Shown: piece by piece, positions 1 to 7,534 of the stretch
How the letters are laid out: every line of letters starts with the position of its first letter
Position numbering within the stretch: the first letter of the stretch is position 1
Origin: Dehalococcoidia bacterium
Lineage (GTDB): Bacteria; Chloroflexota; Dehalococcoidia; GIF9; UBA5629
Reading direction: 5' to 3'
DNA: 11,218 nt
Assembly (NCBI GenBank): GCA_028715025.1
Contig: JAQTLG010000025.1
Coordinates: 1 to 11,218, forward strand
The notes under the pieces: generated by a model
The model's input: the letters and a program-made list of their open reading frames with translations, nothing else
Told to the model about the DNA's origin: nothing
The model's database searches: none
Translations under genes and position numbers: made by a program

Positions 1-501
1 GAGCGGACCGATCTCAGCTATGGGGACTCTCATGCCCATCGCCCCGCGAGTCACGTCGGTCCAGTGGTTGCGTATCCATATGATGATGAATTGGGCGGCA
101 ATGGTGGTGATGGCCAGGTAGAATCCTTTAACCCTCAGCGACGGCATTCCGAACAGCAGGCCGACCAGGCCGGCCGATAGGCCGGAGAGGAGCAATGATG
201 CCAGGAAGGGAAGTCCCAGGGTGTTGCTCAATATGGCCGTGGTGTAGGCCCCTATCGCCATAAAACCTGCATGTCCGATAGAAAGCTGCCCGCAGTAGCC
301 CATCAGTATATTCAGGCCGACTATGGAGACGATGGTGATGCCCATCAGGTTCATTACCTCCAGGCCGGACCTCGGAAGGTAAAACGGCATGGTGGATAGC
401 AGTACCAGGAAGAGGATGAACAGCACCCACTGTGTCTTTGTGCGTATGATGGCAGTATCCGTACCATACGAGTAATTGCGTATACCGCAGGGCAGACTCA
501 T
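1..501 (-). CDS. livM: Branched-chain amino acid type ABC permease LivM, N-terminal part (runs off the left edge)
   Basis: One of the two inner-membrane permease subunits of a Liv (HAAT family) ABC importer; it pairs with LivH. The frame is open from an ATG at 499-501 to the window edge, giving 167 residues of a protein normally over 300 long. The start reads MSLPCGIRNYSYGTD, then a first membrane segment at about residues 31-46, and the LivM-like block MGYCGQLSIGHAGFMAIGAY at about 80-100, which is the clearest family signature. Further hydrophobic segments follow. A purine-rich GAGAGG lies 9 bases before the ATG, inside the end of livH, and only 3 bases separate the two genes, so they are surely co-translated. 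Ligand is unknown: Liv systems carry branched-chain amino acids, but related systems carry amides, urea or aromatic acids. Family call is firm; substrate is not. Confidence 0.93.
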   Translation of the reverse strand, partial: MSLPCGIRNYSYGTDTAIIRTKTQWVLFILFLVLLSTMPFYLPRSGLEVMNLMGITIVSIVGLNILMGYCGQLSIGHAGFMAIGAYTTAILSNTLGLPFLASLLLSGLSAGLVGLLFGMPSLRVKGFYLAITTIAAQFIIIWIRNHWTDVTRGAMGMRVPIAEIGPL

Positions 502-504
502 CGG

Positions 505-1389
505 CTATATCCTCTCAATTCTCTCTTCGCCGAAGAGGCCGTAGGGCCTGATCAGCATGACGATGATGATTATGACGAACGGTATCAGCTCCTTGATGCC
601 GGGGCCCAGCAACGGCGTTAGATAGCCTGCGCCCACATTTTCACACAGCCCGATGATGGGTCCGGCCACCATGCAGCCGATGAACGAGTCAAGGCCTCCC
701 AGTATTACCACTGAGAAGGACTTGAAACCGGTCTCGACCAGGGCGTTGGTTATGCCGCCGATGCTCGATATCAGTATCCCGCCGATAGCCGCCACCACAC
801 AGGCAAAGATCCATGACATGGAGAAGATGCTGGTGATCGGCACGGCGCATGCCTGCACGGCCAGCTGGTCGTCCGCGCTGGCCCGCATGGCGATTCCCAT
901 CTTGTGGTACTTGAAGAATAGCGAGAGCAAGATGAACAGGACGATGGAGATACCCGCCGCCCACAGGTATTCCTGTGAGATGACGGCGGTGCCGATGGTC
1001 ACCGGCTCCTGCGGGAAGAGGAGCGGCAGCCTGGCGATACTGATCGGCCAGGCCATAGTTACGATGCCCTCCAGGAAGTAGCCGATGCCCAGCGTGACCG
1101 CGATGAGGGATAGTATCGGTTGCCCTATCATAGGGCGCAGTGTAAACCGCTCGATCATCCAGCCCAGAAATATGGCAAACAATATGGTCAGTATCATGCC
1201 TGCCCATATAGGCAGCTTGAAGTCCACCAGCGTGCTGTAGGCAAACCATGACGAGATGAGTACCAGTTGACCCAGCGCCAGGTTGGCCACCCGACTCGAT
1301 TTCCAGATGAGCGCGAAACCAAGCGCGATCAGCGCATAAATCATGCCCACCGCCAGGCCGGTCAGGGTGTATTGCAGCAATTGATCCAT
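505..1389 (-). CDS. livH: Branched-chain amino acid type ABC permease LivH
   Basis: Second permease subunit of the Liv-type importer, 294 residues, the usual LivH length. It is very hydrophobic, with about eight predicted membrane segments. The N-terminal block GLAVGMIYALIALGFALIW (about residues 11-29) and NLALGQLVL (36-44) match the LivH signature. The cytoplasmic loop MRASADDQLAVQACAV (about 168-183) corresponds to the region that contacts the ATPase subunits. The ATG start sits one base after the TGA of the upstream acyl-CoA synthetase gene (TGATATG), and livM follows after 3 bases. The ATPases LivG/LivF and a periplasmic binding protein are not in the window; they would be expected beyond the left edge. 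Substrate cannot be assigned from the permease alone. Confidence 0.95.
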   Translation of the reverse strand: MDQLLQYTLTGLAVGMIYALIALGFALIWKSSRVANLALGQLVLISSWFAYSTLVDFKLPIWAGMILTILFAIFLGWMIERFTLRPMIGQPILSLIAVTLGIGYFLEGIVTMAWPISIARLPLLFPQEPVTIGTAVISQEYLWAAGISIVLFILLSLFFKYHKMGIAMRASADDQLAVQACAVPITSIFSMSWIFACVVAAIGGILISSIGGITNALVETGFKSFSVVILGGLDSFIGCMVAGPIIGLCENVGAGYLTPLLGPGIKELIPFVIIIIVMLIRPYGLFGEERIERI

Positions 1390-1390
1390 A

Positions 1391-3283
1391 TCAGATGTCC
1401 CAGATCCTTATCAAAGTGGATACGTTTCCCTTCCTTCCGTCCCGGTAGGTTACCGAGGCGTCGACCTTGAGCGAATTTTCATCGCCGTAAATGGCATCTA
1501 TGACAGGTTTATAACGCATCTCCATGAACTCACGTCTGAGCTTGCGCGTCCTGGTCAACTCGGATTCATCGGGATCGAACTCCTTGTGTAACAGCATATA
1601 TCTTTTTACCCTGGAAAGCTCCGGTAGGTAGCTGTTGACTCTCAGGAGATCCTTCCTGATCAGGTCAGCCACCTCCTGCTTCTGAGAAAGGTCAACGAAG
1701 GTGGTATAGGTTATGCCGTTGCGCTCGGCCCATTTGCCCACCATGGCGAAGTCGATATTGATCATGGTTGCGACAAAGGACTTATCTTTTCCGCCGATCA
1801 CCATAGCGTCCTTAATATAAGGGCTGAAGCGCAGCCTGCCCTCTATATATTGCGGGGCGTACCTCGCGCCGCTGACCAGGCTGCCCATATGCTCCAGCCT
1901 GTCCAGGAATATCAGGTGACCTTTATCGCTGATATTCACCGCGTCGCCGGTATGTACCCAGCCGTCCTTCTTTATATGGGCCGTCTTTTCCGGCTCGCCC
2001 AGGTAGGCCGTGAAAGTGCAATCGCTTCTGACCAGCAGTTCACCCTCGCCGGATACTCTGACCTCGACGCCCAGAGCCGGCCGTCCCACGCTCTGAAAAT
2101 CGATATCTCCCCTGGTATGTGAGGAGATGAAGCCGGCTTCCGTGCTGGCGTAGGTCTGCCTCAGTTCGATACCCAGGGCATGGATAAGCTTGAAGGTATC
2201 GAGGCTGAGCACCGAGCTGCCGGTTACAGCGAATCTCTCGTTGCTCAGCCCCAGGCGGTCCTTGAGCGGTCTGAGCAGCAGCAGATGGGCCAGCCGGTAG
2301 AGTGCTCTCCAGAAGAATACCGGTTTCACATCATCGAATTTTAACTCGGCTATCTTATATCCCACCGGCATCATCAGGTGGTAGAAGAACCTCTTAATAG
2401 GATGTGCGTCGGTTATCTTAACCTGTATCTCACTGACAAGGCTTTCCCACTGTCTGGGACCGTATATAGCAAAATCGGGGCCTACCTCGCGCGTGTCCTC
2501 GGCGATGGTGTCAGGCTCCTCAGCGAAATTAAGTCTTGCCCCGGTCAGAAGGTGTGGAATGGTGGCAAAGTAGCTGTCGCCCACCCAGGCGGCCGGGAAA
2601 TTAGACACGAGGTCGTCACTACTGTCCAGCGGATAGACACTGACAAATCCCCGTGCCGTATTAACCAGTGCTCCGTGAGTCAGAATGGCGCCTTTGGGCA
2701 AACCTGTGGTGCCGGACGTGTAATAGATGAAGGCTGTTTCATCAGGACGACCCGCCGATATGTTCTGTTCAAATAGGCCGCGTGTTGTCTCCTCACAGGC
2801 AGTTCCCATCTTCAGCACGGCGTCAAAGCTGAGCAGGCGGGGATCATCGTAATTGCCCAGCCCCTTGGGATCCCAGTATATGATCTTCTGCAGGGAGGGG
2901 AGATCGTCGCATATCTCCAGGAATTTGTCGGTCTGCTCCTGGTCGTTGACCAGGGCAAACCTGGCGCCGGAGTGATTGGCGATATATTTGAGCTCCGAGG
3001 GGATCGAATCCACGTAAGCGCCTGTGGCTATGCCGCCTGCAGCCTGTGCCGCGAACTCTCCCCAGAACCACTCAGGCTCATTGTCGCCGATGATGCAGAC
3101 AACGTCGCCTTTTCTCAAGCCAAGGCTGACCAAGCCCAGAGAAAAGTATTTGACCTGGTTATAATAGTCCGTCCAGGTATAACGATGCCATATGCCGCGT
3201 CTTTTTACGCACATGGCGGTCTGCCCGCTCCACTTTTGGTGGTTGGCTTTGATTAGCTGTGGAATTGTATATGTTTCGATCAT
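1391..3283 (-). CDS. AMP-forming acyl-CoA synthetase embedded in a Liv transporter operon
   Basis: A 630-residue adenylate-forming (ANL superfamily) enzyme expected to make acyl-CoA from a free carboxylic acid, ATP and CoA in the cytoplasm. Visible motifs: phosphate-binding A3 YYTSGTTGLPKG at 187-198; A5 QTYASTEAGF at 376-385; A7 DGWVHTGD at 440-447; hinge A8 starting DRLEH at 461 and ending PQYIE at 477-481; and a C-terminal ELTRTRKLRRE at 575-585, where K581 is the likely catalytic lysine. Length and the arrangement resemble the long-chain/FadD15-like group, though the A8 hinge (GSLVSGARYAPQYIE) is divergent. It starts 45 bases after the aminotransferase and ends one base before livH. No clear Shine-Dalgarno precedes the ATG at 3281-3283, but no better in-frame start is visible. 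The place in a transporter operon suggests it activates the imported acid or a product of the IorAB branch; acyl chain type is unknown. Confidence 0.9.
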   Translation of the reverse strand: MIETYTIPQLIKANHQKWSGQTAMCVKRRGIWHRYTWTDYYNQVKYFSLGLVSLGLRKGDVVCIIGDNEPEWFWGEFAAQAAGGIATGAYVDSIPSELKYIANHSGARFALVNDQEQTDKFLEICDDLPSLQKIIYWDPKGLGNYDDPRLLSFDAVLKMGTACEETTRGLFEQNISAGRPDETAFIYYTSGTTGLPKGAILTHGALVNTARGFVSVYPLDSSDDLVSNFPAAWVGDSYFATIPHLLTGARLNFAEEPDTIAEDTREVGPDFAIYGPRQWESLVSEIQVKITDAHPIKRFFYHLMMPVGYKIAELKFDDVKPVFFWRALYRLAHLLLLRPLKDRLGLSNERFAVTGSSVLSLDTFKLIHALGIELRQTYASTEAGFISSHTRGDIDFQSVGRPALGVEVRVSGEGELLVRSDCTFTAYLGEPEKTAHIKKDGWVHTGDAVNISDKGHLIFLDRLEHMGSLVSGARYAPQYIEGRLRFSPYIKDAMVIGGKDKSFVATMINIDFAMVGKWAERNGITYTTFVDLSQKQEVADLIRKDLLRVNSYLPELSRVKRYMLLHKEFDPDESELTRTRKLRREFMEMRYKPVIDAIYGDENSLKVDASVTYRDGRKGNVSTLIRIWDI

Positions 3284-3296
3284 GTGATCATAAGGG

Positions 3297-3325
3297 GGGC
3301 GGTGGTCTATCGACTGGGACCGCCC
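3297..3325 (-). other. Intercistronic stem-loop between aminotransferase and acyl-CoA synthetase
   Basis: Arms GGGCGGT (3297-3303 on the plus strand) and ACCGCCC (3319-3325) are perfect complements around a 15-base loop. The structure begins three bases after the aminotransferase stop codon. On the transcribed strand it is followed by a C run, not a U run, so it is not a standard intrinsic terminator. It may stabilise the upstream message end or slow translation of the ligase, which lacks a clear ribosome binding site. Function is inferred. Confidence 0.45.
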
Positions 3326-3328
3326 AAA

Positions 3329-4516
3329 TTAGAAGAGTCTAAACAGCCCGGCAGCCTTTTTAAAGCCGTCGAGGGCGCCTTCGAGGGTGCTGTGATTGAC
3401 GCAGTATGAGATTCTGAAAAAGCCGGGGCTTCCAAAGCCCCTGCCTGGTACTGTCATAACATTCACTTTCTGCAACTCACGTACAAATTCCACATCGTTC
3501 TCGATAGGCGTCCGGGGGAACATGTAGAACGCCCCCTGGGGCTTGACCACCCGGTAGCCCATTCCGGTCAGGCTATTATACAGGAAATCTCGTTTTTCCT
3601 GGTACTCCGGTATTGATACGGTTACGTGCTGAAGGTGCCGGACTATGTTCTGCATCAACGCCGGGGCGTTGACGAATCCGAGTATACGGTTGCAGAAGAT
3701 CAATCCGTCAATGATCTCCTCACGGTTTTCAAGGGCCGGGTGGACGGCGATGTAGCCGATCCTTTCTCCCGGCAGGGCCAGGTCCTTGGAATGAGAGGTG
3801 GCTATCATGCTCCTGTGATATGTCTGCAGAATGGGCACGTACTTCAGACCGTCATACATCAGGCTGCTGTAAGCTTCATCACTTATAAGATAGATGGCGG
3901 TTTTCAACGCTTTCTCTCTGTGCTCCAGAACGCGGCCCAATTGTTTAACGAACGCCTCGCTGTAGACGACTCCCGTCGGGTTGTTGGGAGAGTTGATAAT
4001 AACCGCCCTGGTTCTCGCATTAATCTTACGCTCGAGTTGTTCGAGATCGGGAAGGAATTTATCATCGGTGGGGAGAACGACCGTCACCCCACCATGGTTG
4101 TCGATATAATTATCATATTCCATGAAATAGGGTGCGAATACAATCACTTCATCGCCCGGGTTCAACAGTGTCTTGAGTATCACGTTGATTGCGCCGGCTG
4201 CGCCCACGGTCATGATGATATCATGGAAGGCGACTTCCATATTGTTCTCATGGGAAACCTGTTTGGCCACCGACCTCCTGGTCTCCTCGTATCCGGCGTT
4301 CTCCATATAGCGGTGCATGCCGGCCATTGGATCCTCGCTCAGCTTCCTCAGTATATGCTTGAATTCGGCGGGGGGCTCGATAATGGGATTGCCCAGTGAA
4401 AGGTCGAATACGTTGTGCTCGCCGTGCTTCTTCTTCAGTACGGCAGCTTCTTCGAACATGCGCCGCACCCAGGATCCTGCTGCCATGCGTGTGCGGACAT
4501 TATCAGATATTGACAC
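3329..4516 (-). CDS. PLP-dependent class I/II aminotransferase (aspartate/aromatic aminotransferase-like)
   Basis: A 395-residue fold-type I aminotransferase that moves the amino group of an amino acid onto a 2-oxoacid. Key residues are visible: SPNNPTG at 176-182 (N178/N179 region), D213 in ISDEAY (pyridine nitrogen contact) with Y216, the PLP Schiff-base lysine K244 in SHSKDLALPGERIGY, R252 near the cofactor phosphate, and R368 in FFRIS for the substrate carboxylate. The start is GTG (4514-4516), overlapping the end of iorB by 14 bases; a GGGGGG-type ribosome site nine bases upstream lies inside the iorB C-terminal codons. An ATG ten codons later is possible but poorer. Position directly after iorAB suggests it supplies the 2-oxoacids that IorAB decarboxylates. 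Exact amino acid preference cannot be read from the sequence. Confidence 0.93.
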   Translation of the reverse strand: MSISDNVRTRMAAGSWVRRMFEEAAVLKKKHGEHNVFDLSLGNPIIEPPAEFKHILRKLSEDPMAGMHRYMENAGYEETRRSVAKQVSHENNMEVAFHDIIMTVGAAGAINVILKTLLNPGDEVIVFAPYFMEYDNYIDNHGGVTVVLPTDDKFLPDLEQLERKINARTRAVIINSPNNPTGVVYSEAFVKQLGRVLEHREKALKTAIYLISDEAYSSLMYDGLKYVPILQTYHRSMIATSHSKDLALPGERIGYIAVHPALENREEIIDGLIFCNRILGFVNAPALMQNIVRHLQHVTVSIPEYQEKRDFLYNSLTGMGYRVVKPQGAFYMFPRTPIENDVEFVRELQKVNVMTVPGRGFGSPGFFRISYCVNHSTLEGALDGFKKAAGLFRLF

Positions 4517-5114
4517 CGGCTGCTGCCCCCCTTCCCGCTTCGAAAGCGCGTTTATTCAAATCCAGGATTTTGGACGGCAAATGCCGTGCGATGCCCTTCT
4601 GCCACTGCTCATCCGTGATCTTCAGCGGCAGAAAGCGGGATAAATATCCCAGCATGAAAATATTCAATGTGCGGACATCACCCAGGGCTGCTGCCTGCTG
4701 TGTGCCGTTGATAAGGTATGCGGCTTTTGTTACACGGCGGAACGAACCCAGTATGGCTTCGTCCTCGGGGTATACCTGCGTGCCAAGCGATATTGAGAGT
4801 GGGGGAATGGCCAGGTTATTGATAATCACGGTTCCACCCGGCCTTAAATAGTGGACCCACCTGGCGGCCTCCAGCTTCTCGAAGGCTAAAAGAATATCGG
4901 CTTCGGAGGTATTTATCAGAGGAGACCAGACCTTTTGTCCGATGCGCAGATGGCTGGTCACACTCCCTCCCCGTTGCGCCATGCCCAGCGTGTCGGTCTT
5001 CTTCACATCCATGCCGATGTCCAGTGCGACGTCGCCCAGTATGTCGCTGGCGAGTATGATACCCTGGCCGCCAACGCCTACCATCAGCACGTCCTGTTTG
5101 CCCTGGCTCTTCAT
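4503..5114 (-). CDS. iorB: Indolepyruvate ferredoxin oxidoreductase, beta subunit
   Basis: The small (gamma-domain type) subunit of the indolepyruvate/2-oxoacid:ferredoxin oxidoreductase, 203 residues, near the usual family size. The N-terminal glycine-rich motif VGVGGQGI at 12-19 and the conserved MAQRGGSVTSHLR at 45-57 are typical of this subunit. Chosen start: ATG at 5112-5114, which overlaps the iorA stop as TAATG; the same frame is open a further 48 codons upstream but that stretch lies inside iorA and is not family-like. With IorA it converts aryl or related 2-oxoacids plus CoA to acyl-CoA, CO2 and reduced ferredoxin. The 1-base overlap indicates translational coupling and equal stoichiometry. 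Its last codons double as the ribosome site of the next gene. Confidence 0.94.
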   Translation of the reverse strand: MKSQGKQDVLMVGVGGQGIILASDILGDVALDIGMDVKKTDTLGMAQRGGSVTSHLRIGQKVWSPLINTSEADILLAFEKLEAARWVHYLRPGGTVIINNLAIPPLSISLGTQVYPEDEAILGSFRRVTKAAYLINGTQQAAALGDVRTLNIFMLGYLSRFLPLKITDEQWQKGIARHLPSKILDLNKRAFEAGRGAAAGVNI

Positions 5115-6934
5115 TATGCCGCCTTGCCCTCCGTGCCTATGGCTTTTTTCGGACAGATCTGCTGGCAGATGCCGCAGGCGTCTCCCATACAGGTACCGGC
5201 TTCGATATATACCCTGCCGTCTTTTTTCTGGATGGCCTGGCAGCCGATCATCAGGCATACACCGCAGTCATTACATGCATCCTGATCAACGCGGCGCTTG
5301 TTCTTGCGTACCTTATTTGTAACCGCGCACCTGCCCCGAACAATGACCACGGATAACTGCTCGCTGTCGAGCGCCGACCTGATAGCGGATCTGACCGATT
5401 TGATATCGAAGGAATCCACGACCTGTAGATTCTTCACTCCGGCGCCCTCGACAATCTTGACGATATCGACTTTCTGTGTGGATACGCCCTGTGCCGACTT
5501 GCCCGAGCCGGGATGATCCTGGTGGCCGGTCATGGCGGTGGTGCCGTTATCGAGTATGATCACGGTGATTTTGGCATCGTTATAGACGGCGTCTATGATC
5601 CCCGTGATGCCCGAGTGCATGAAGGTGGAATCGCCGATAACGGCGGCCACTTTGCTTCTGACGCCCGCCTTAACCAAGCCGATGGCCTGGCCTATGCTGG
5701 CCCCCATGCAGGCTGTGGTGTCCATGGCGCGCAGTGGAGGATAGGTGGCAAGCGTGTAGCAGCCGATGTCGCCGGTAATGATCAGGCCGGATTCCTTCTC
5801 GGACCTACCTCTGGCATCAAGCACCTTGCCCCTTTTTCCAATTGTGCTCAGCACGAAAAAAGCGCCGGTATGCGGGCAGCCGGCACATAGCAAGGGCGGT
5901 CGTCCCGGCAGGTTTCCGGTGGCCACCACTTCAACTGCCGCATCGGCCGGGGGAATGATCTCCGCCTTAACGGCCGCATGGCGTACGGCGCCGGTGTTCA
6001 GTTCACCATGGCGGGGGATATGTTGTTTTCCTTCAATCTTAATCCCCATAGCCTTGATATTTTCTTCCAGAAAGGGGTCAAGCTCCTCGACAACGAACAG
6101 TTTGTTAACCTTGTCAGCAAAGCGTTTAATCAGTTTGGGAGGCAGAGGGTAAATCAATCCGAGTTTTAGGAATGAAGCGCCGGGGAAGGCTTCCCTGGCA
6201 TATTCATAGCCTACGCCGCTCGAAACGATGCCCGTACGGCTGTCTCCCTCAATAATAATGTTGAGTGGAGTTTTCTCGGCCAGCGCAGTGAGCTCTTCCA
6301 TACGGCTGTGCATATGTGGCACCCTCAAACGGGCGTGTCCGGGCAGCATCACATATTTTTCAACGTGGTGATGAAAAAACTTACTTCTCTCCGCCCTTAA
6401 CACGTCCATATCCACCTCGACAACGGATTTGGAATGCGCAACCCTGGTGGTTATCCTGAAAAGGACGGGGGTATCGTACTTTTCGCTTATCTGATACGCC
6501 GCGGCCATGAAATCGTATGCTTCCTGGCTGTCTGCGGGCTCGATCATGGGCACCCTTCCCAACCGGGCAAAGTGCCGGTTGTCCTGTTCACCCTGGGAGC
6601 TGTGTATGCCGGGATCATCTGCCGATACCACCACCAGACCGCCGTGCACGCCTGTTGTCGCCGCTGCCATGAAGGGATCGGCTGCCACATTCAACCCCAC
6701 GTGTTTCATGGAGACCAGTGTCCTCACGCCTGCGTAGGAGGCGCCCAGCCCCACCTCCATGGCTACCTTCTCATTGGTGGACCATTCGGCATAAAGGTCC
6801 TTGAACGCTGCCATGTTCTCCAGGATCTCCGTGCTGGGCGTCCCCGGATAAGCGGTTGCCACCCTCACCCCGGCGTGGTATGCGCCCAGGGCGATAGCCT
6901 CGTTGCCCGAGAGTAATTTGCGGCTCTTGCTCAT
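5114..6934 (-). CDS. iorA: Indolepyruvate ferredoxin oxidoreductase, alpha subunit
   Basis: Large catalytic subunit, 606 residues, full length for the family. The N-terminal pyrimidine-binding region includes AYPGTPSTEI (28-37) and a conserved WSTNEKVAMEV (51-61). The TPP-binding domain begins near LCAGCPHTG (349-357), has GDIGCYTL (388-395), and carries the TPP/metal motif from GDS at 434-436 to DN at 462-463. A C-terminal two-cluster ferredoxin domain has C554, C557, C560, C565 (CX2CX2CX4C) and C582, C587, C590, C594 (CX4CX2CX3CP). The second motif has two extra residues between the first two cysteines compared with the usual CX2CX2CX3CP. The role is oxidative decarboxylation of aryl-pyruvates or similar 2-oxoacids to acyl-CoA with ferredoxin reduction, an oxygen-sensitive step of anaerobic amino acid breakdown. 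The ATG is well placed at the family start, though no strong Shine-Dalgarno is seen. Confidence 0.95.
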   Translation of the reverse strand: MSKSRKLLSGNEAIALGAYHAGVRVATAYPGTPSTEILENMAAFKDLYAEWSTNEKVAMEVGLGASYAGVRTLVSMKHVGLNVAADPFMAAATTGVHGGLVVVSADDPGIHSSQGEQDNRHFARLGRVPMIEPADSQEAYDFMAAAYQISEKYDTPVLFRITTRVAHSKSVVEVDMDVLRAERSKFFHHHVEKYVMLPGHARLRVPHMHSRMEELTALAEKTPLNIIIEGDSRTGIVSSGVGYEYAREAFPGASFLKLGLIYPLPPKLIKRFADKVNKLFVVEELDPFLEENIKAMGIKIEGKQHIPRHGELNTGAVRHAAVKAEIIPPADAAVEVVATGNLPGRPPLLCAGCPHTGAFFVLSTIGKRGKVLDARGRSEKESGLIITGDIGCYTLATYPPLRAMDTTACMGASIGQAIGLVKAGVRSKVAAVIGDSTFMHSGITGIIDAVYNDAKITVIILDNGTTAMTGHQDHPGSGKSAQGVSTQKVDIVKIVEGAGVKNLQVVDSFDIKSVRSAIRSALDSEQLSVVIVRGRCAVTNKVRKNKRRVDQDACNDCGVCLMIGCQAIQKKDGRVYIEAGTCMGDACGICQQICPKKAIGTEGKAA

Positions 6935-6967
6935 GGTGTATGCGGATAAATTTTAATTTGAAGCCTA

Positions 6968-6997
6968 ATTATAATAGTGCAGGGCAGCTAAGTTCAA
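6968..6997 (-). promoter_or_regulatory. Candidate sigma-70-type promoter upstream of iorA
   Basis: On the minus strand, TTGAAC (6992-6997 plus-strand coordinates) is followed after 18 bases by a perfect TATAAT (6968-6973). It lies in the 77-base gap between the GYD gene and iorA, about 34 bases before the iorA ATG. This would allow iorA and the genes after it to be transcribed apart from the GYD gene. The -35 matches the consensus at four of six bases; the call rests on motif matching only. Confidence 0.45.
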
Positions 6998-7011
6998 ACT
7001 TGTCTGAAGCA

Positions 7012-7311
7012 CTAAAACACCTGCGGCTTTTTCTTGAGCGTCTCGATCAGCTTATCGAGGGGTATAGCCGCCAGTGTCAGACTCTGCAAACCTCCCGCCG
7101 AAAGATGGATGGCCAACTCGGCCGCCTTTTCATTGGTGGGCGCATCGATAATATGCACAAAATCATACTGTCCCAGCAAAGCGTACTGGGCCAGTATTTT
7201 TACGCCCATATATTCGACTTCCTTATTCAGTTCCTTCAGCTTCTCCGGGTACTCCTCGATCGCCTTTCTGCCGTCACCGGTCAGGGTTGAGAGCATCAAA
7301 TATATGGCCAT
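7012..7311 (-). CDS. GYD-domain small protein
   Basis: A 99-residue protein of the GYD family (small alpha/beta proteins, ferredoxin-like fold expected, function unknown). The name motif appears as GQYDFVHIIDAP at 47-58, with an N-terminal beta strand AIYLMLSTLT (2-11), a helix rich in E/K at about 14-33, and a typical IETLKKK tail. Start choice: the ATG at 7309-7311 has a GGAGG five bases upstream; an in-frame TTG four codons earlier overlaps that ribosome site and is less likely. It is the first gene of the leftward unit, 77 bases before iorA. Family members often sit next to metabolic genes; whether it senses a metabolite or acts as an accessory to the oxidoreductase is open. Family call is firm, role is not known. 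Confidence 0.85.
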   Translation of the reverse strand: MAIYLMLSTLTGDGRKAIEEYPEKLKELNKEVEYMGVKILAQYALLGQYDFVHIIDAPTNEKAAELAIHLSAGGLQSLTLAAIPLDKLIETLKKKPQVF

Positions 7312-7346
7312 AACTACCTCCAAGCAAATAATTGAGCGGTTGCCTG

Positions 7347-7380
7347 CCTGATACGGGAGATTTTACATAGCACTATCAGG
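7347..7380. repeat. Inverted repeat, possible operator upstream of the GYD gene
   Basis: Arms CCTGATA (7347-7353) and TATCAGG (7374-7380) are perfect complements separated by 20 bases, so their centres are 27 bases apart. The nearer arm is about 36 bases upstream of the GYD start codon. The geometry could suit a dimeric regulator binding two half sites on nearly the same face of DNA, or an RNA hairpin in the leader. Seven-base arms can occur by chance, so this is tentative. Confidence 0.3.
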
Positions 7381-7465
7381 GCACACCCATTTTATCATTT
7401 AACGCTTTGATAGATGTAATTAAGTACTCAAGGCAATAGACATTGACCGCCTCTCACACCGGGAC

Positions 7466-7504
7466 TTGACAGGTTTGCAGCTATTCATAGTAATATAATA
7501 TACT
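7466..7504 (+). promoter_or_regulatory. Possible promoter elements for the dctPQM operon
   Basis: A perfect TTGACA (7466-7471) is followed by an AT-rich run containing a perfect TATAAT (7494-7499) and an overlapping TATACT (7499-7504). The TTGACA to TATAAT spacing is 22 bases, too long for a standard promoter; the sub-optimal AGTAAT at 7489-7494 would give 17 bases. A weak TTGCAG (7475-7480) lies 18 bases before TATACT. The region is promoter-like, but the exact pair cannot be fixed. A start here would leave a 5' leader of nearly 190 bases before dctP. Confidence 0.35.
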
Positions 7505-7534
7505 GTTTGAGACCCGCCGTCGTGGCAGGCGATA

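Noticed and set aside
128..430. A 100-codon open frame on the minus strand
   Set aside because: It lies in another frame of livM; the livM frame gives an unmistakable permease signature while this one gives a His/Pro/Arg-rich, family-less protein.
3626..4399. A 257-codon open frame opposite the aminotransferase
   Set aside because: The minus-strand aminotransferase has all catalytic residues; the plus-strand frame is a by-product of its codon pattern.
5115..5258. N-terminal extension of iorB by 48 codons
   Set aside because: The stretch overlaps the iorA ferredoxin domain and is Arg/His-rich, while the ATG at 5112-5114 starts right at the conserved glycine-rich motif and is coupled to the iorA stop.
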